The notes under the pieces: generated by a model
Database searches by the model: none
Seen by the model: only the letters and a program-made list of their open reading frames with translations
Told to the model about the DNA's origin: nothing
Program-made: the position numbers and the translations under genes
Shown: in pieces, positions 61,307 to 64,000 of the stretch
How the letters are laid out: every line of letters begins with the position of its first letter
Position numbering within the stretch: the stretch's first letter is position 1
NCBI GenBank assembly: GCA_004154925.1
Contig: QJNS01000072.1
Span: 193,179-257,178 of the forward strand
Length of the DNA stretch: 64,000 nt
Direction: 5' to 3'
Source of the DNA: Monosporascus cannonballus
Taxonomy: Eukaryota; Ascomycota; Sordariomycetes; Xylariales

Positions 61307-61324
61307 TCGGCGACCAGTCGCCGA
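61307..61324. repeat. 8-bp-arm palindrome TCGGCGAC-CA-GTCGCCGA
   Basis: Perfect 8-bp arms around CA in otherwise AT-rich sequence, followed by CA. It resembles the GGTGGCCGACCAGCCACC palindrome in the outer 5' LTR of the Gypsy element, so it may mark the end of another LTR. Confidence 0.7.
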
Positions 61325-61695
61325 CATTTAGCCGTACTTTTCGTATTCTTTTGTTTTCTTATATAAATTTATTGTTTCTAATATATATTTAATACTAATT
61401 AAGTTATTTATATATATTTTTATACGTTCTTGACTAATAATATTAATATTTATAGTAATAATAATCATAAATAAATTATTTGCATTAAAAATAATACGTT
61501 TTTCGTATTATTATTTTAATTATTTAATTTTTTTAAACAAATTCAGTTATTATTACGAAAATTTAAAACAATAATTACAAAAGTTTAAATTTATAGCGTT
61601 ATTAAAATATACAGTAAAAAAATAACTTAAATTAAAGTAGAGTTTTTATCTATAATCGATATATTACTAATTAATAGCTTTAACAACTTAGATAT

Positions 61696-62018
61696 TGTTA
61701 AAGTGGAAGTAGGAGAAAATCAACATATTGATTAAACATGATTGGTCTAAGCCTACTAAGAAAAATTAGCAATTTTTAGCAGAAAAAAGTGAATATTGCT
61801 GATGTTGATAGACCCAAACGTTTTGCTGAAAATGATGTTGATTCTTCACAAATACGCGTTGTTGAAGTGTCCCGAACATCTCTGTAACAGCTAGGCGGTT
61901 TAACCAATTATTAAACCTTAGCCGTACGAGTTTATATTGGCAGAGATATCGTGAGATTTTGAGTAATGAATATAGTACCATATTACGTTTCGTAATACCA
62001 AAGATATTTTGGGTAACA
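61696..62018. mobile_element. Solo-LTR-like element, lightly mutated
   Basis: This 323-bp island begins TGTTA and ends TAACA, perfect 5-bp inverted termini with the TG...CA ends of a retroviral-type LTR. Its base composition is nearly normal, with many CpA and TpG dinucleotides, unlike everything around it. No internal coding region adjoins it and no polypurine tract or primer site is evident on either side, so a solo LTR is the simplest reading. The flanking bases GATAT and ATATA do not form a clean target duplication. The 71-codon ORF inside it (- strand) is unlikely to be a gene. Confidence 0.6.
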
Positions 62019-62090
62019 ATATATTATTATAAGTTCAAATTATTTAAATTATAAAAATAATAAACATATATATCTTGATCCGATTCGTTA

Positions 62091-62227
62091 GTTTACTATT
62101 AGTAAGTTGGTAATCCGGCTTATTGGTTTATTATTAATAAGTTAATAATCCGGTTTATTGGCCTATTATTAATAAGTTAGTAATTCGACTTACTAATTTA
62201 CCACTAGTAAGTTGGCAATTTATTACG
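62091..62227. repeat. 35-bp tandem repeat, about 3.9 copies
   Basis: Units start at 62091, 62126, 62161 and 62196 with exact 35-bp spacing. Each contains TTA(C/T)TATTA(G/A)TAAGTT and AAT(C/T)CG. The differences between units are mostly C/T and G/A changes. Each unit carries a small palindrome of the type TTACT-N3-AGTAA. Confidence 0.85.
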
Positions 62228-62517
62228 TAATTTAACCCGTTATTTTTTTAGCTTATTTTTTATCGAAAACCGTTTTTAAAGGCCGTAATCCGTTAGGTCG
62301 TAATACGATTTCCCTTTTCCTAAAATCTTATCTTAAGATTTTTTTTTCTTTAGTAAGTATTTCTCCTTTTTTCTATTATAGTCTTTCCTATTTTTAAGTT
62401 TCGTTTTCGCAAAATTATTTAACGAGTTATCTTAGTTAACTTAATTAAATTAAAAAGGTTTATTATTATGCTTTATTTTTTTATTTTTCTCGATATTTCG
62501 ATTGCCAAATAATAAAA

Positions 62518-62835
62518 ATGGTATTGCGTTATAAGGAATATATACGTAAAAGGTATTGTTATAATAGGAGTAAAGTTTCTATATCTATAATTAATCATTA
62601 TATTGCCGAGGTTCGTCGATTAAAGGAAAAGAAATTGGCGGTGAAAAAAGCTTTAGCTAAATTTTTAACGTAACTTTCTCGTATACGGCAATAACGTTAA
62701 CATTATCAATCTGAAAGTAACAAATTTGTTAATCGAGCCTTTTAGTTTTTGGACGAATTTAATCATTTTACCCATTTGGAATCGGAGTTTATAATCGAAG
62801 TACAGGTTTCGAATAAAGTAAATGTTATTAATTAA
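62518..62835 (+). pseudogene. Relic of a coiled-coil ORF associated with a retroelement
   Basis: From the ATG at 62518, 105 codons to 62835 read as a charged, helical protein with four internal stops. It contains IAEVRRLKEKKLAVKKALAKFL, NKFVNRAF and FLDEFNHFTHLESE. Small coiled-coil proteins with a closing block like FLDELD...E are common hypothetical proteins in fungal repeat DNA; I recall this family from general knowledge and cannot search it. The frame runs opposite to the Gypsy integrase relic on its right, so it would be antisense to that element if both belong together. Confidence 0.5.
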
Positions 62836-63559
62836 AATAAAATAAACTAAGGGCTTTTTTTTTCTAAATCTGGTAAATTAAAATATCATTATTTCGAGTA
62901 ATTTCGTTGTTACTAGTAAAATTTTTAAATAGGCGTTGGGCGTTAATAAAAGTTTTAGCAGGTTTCTAGGTATTTTCGAAGTTCGAGTGCTTTTTCCACT
63001 TAATTAAATATTGGGTAAATCCGTTTTATTTTCGTATATCGAAAAGCTTTTCCACTTTATATGTTTATTTGTCTTTTATTTACATATCATTTTATATCGT
63101 ATGTATTTTAATTATATCTGCTATTAATTCGAATAAAAAACCGGAAAAAAATAAATATAATTTAACTTTAGATAAAAAATTTAATTCATAATTATTTTCT
63201 GAGATTTTTTTAGCGATTTTTTATAAAAAAATATATTTGAAATCGAGTTTGTTGTTAAGTCGTTTTGTTTAAATATTTTTTATATATAGGAAAACTATTT
63301 CTGTTTTTTTCGAAAATTAAAATGTTTAACTTTTTCTAGTTACAATATTTATTTATCTGGTTACGTACGAATTTTAATTCCGGTTTTGTTTTTTGGTGTA
63401 ATTATTTAAGTTGTTTTAACGTAAGTATTATTTTAATATTAATTGGACTGTCGTTACCTACTTTTTCATAAATTTTTAAAGTAAATTCAAAATTAACGTT
63501 TGTATATATTATTTTAATACTTTCGTAATTATTAATATTATAAGTGAATTAAGTAATAG
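62836..63559. other. AT-rich degenerate sequence
   Basis: This is RIPed sequence between the coiled-coil relic and the integrase relic. It probably belongs to the 3' part of the - strand Gypsy element, but I read no protein in it. Confidence 0.4.
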
Positions 63560-63960
63560 ATAACTTTTAACTTAGCTATTTTATTCGTAATTAATATAAT
63601 ACCGTAAATATATTTCCAAAGTTTGATTCGTTCGTTTTATTTATTCGTCTGTTTAAGATTTAAATACGTTAAATAATTTGGAATTTAAGCCGATTTGTAT
63701 TATAAAACTTGGCCAAAATTTAAATGTAAATATTGATTTTATATTTAACATATTTTTTTATTAATAATTCGTATATATTGAAAATGTGGTTAAAGAAAAT
63801 ATATGCTATTTGTTCGGCATTTGTGTTTTTATTATATGGTAAAGAATAGGACAATTTCGTAAATCGGTTGACGATTACGAAATTGCTGTCGTAATATATT
63901 TCTATAACGGGATTTTTTAATATAGGAAGTTTGGTAATAAAATCGAATATAACTAAATAC
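63560..63960 (-). pseudogene. Integrase relic of a second Gypsy element (- strand, continues past the window)
   Basis: Reading the - strand leftward from about 63960, one frame gives FDFITKLP (containing the first catalytic Asp of retroviral integrases), VIVNRFTKLSYSLPY, then AEQIAYIFFNHIF and, after stops, a degraded region where the D and E catalytic blocks should be (RRINKTNE). The order and spacing match the Gypsy integrase core. The reverse-transcriptase part would lie right of 64000. Confidence 0.7.
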
Positions 63961-64000
63961 TATAGTCGTTTTGTAATTGGTAATAGCTGTAACTTTCTGT

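Noticed and set aside
61766..61981. 71-codon ORF on the - strand inside the solo LTR
   Set aside because: It is fully contained in an LTR-like sequence and has no recognisable domain.
47818..64000. Mitochondrial origin of the AT-rich sequence
   Set aside because: It contains LTR retrotransposon relics with CpA-biased mutation and no mitochondrial genes.

Overview
The window is nuclear DNA of a filamentous ascomycete (Pezizomycotina, most likely a Sordariomycete). Genes carry short GT-AG introns of about 53-116 nt with CTAAC/CTGAC branch sites. The gene set includes a PalI/Rim9 pH-sensing protein, a SLU7-type splicing factor and Rev3. The last 16 kb is an AT-saturated block with the signature of repeat-induced point mutation (RIP).

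Region 1 (1-47.8 kb) has normal base composition and holds fourteen genes at low density: a 5'-cut COX13 (COX6A) gene; an NVJ2-like lipid-transfer protein (-); a non-canonical septin (-); a UbiB/ABC1-family mitochondrial protein of the Mcp2/Cqd2 type (-); palI/RIM9 (+); RPL21 (-) head-to-head with RPS9 (+); SLU7 (-) head-to-head with REV3 (+); a serine/proline-rich hypothetical protein (-); a Yap/AP-1-like bZIP factor (+); a choline/ethanolamine phosphotransferase (+); TYW3 (+); and MIC19 (-), which converges on TYW3. I reconstructed exons by hand for the spliced genes and each reconstruction keeps the reading frame. Most are housekeeping genes for mitochondria, translation, splicing, lipids and DNA-damage tolerance, and they are not a cluster. 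The large spacers (7.6-11, 13-16.9, 19.2-22, 34-38.7 and 39.9-42.5 kb) show no gene I can support. They do hold poly-G and poly-A runs and a recurring TACCTAGGTA palindrome.

Region 2 (about 47.8-64 kb) changes abruptly to roughly one G/C in five bases, with CpA/TpG almost absent and CpG partly kept, as RIP produces. It contains a dead Ty3/Gypsy-type retrotransposon (+) with a recognisable gag zinc knuckle, reverse transcriptase and integrase, flanked by diverged long terminal repeats (LTRs) whose differences are mainly transitions. To its right lie about 5.7 kb of unreadable AT-rich sequence, a lightly mutated solo-LTR-like element with TGTTA...TAACA ends, a 35-bp tandem repeat, a stop-riddled coiled-coil ORF on the + strand, and a second Gypsy integrase relic on the - strand that runs off the window. 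The block could be a large AT isochore or pericentromeric; the window cannot decide.

I found no tRNA, rRNA, CRISPR array or secondary-metabolite cluster. The least ordinary signals are the all-tyrosine gag zinc knuckle, the coiled-coil ORF antisense to the second Gypsy relic, the largely RIP-free solo LTR inside RIPed DNA, and the repeated TACCTAGGTA palindromes.
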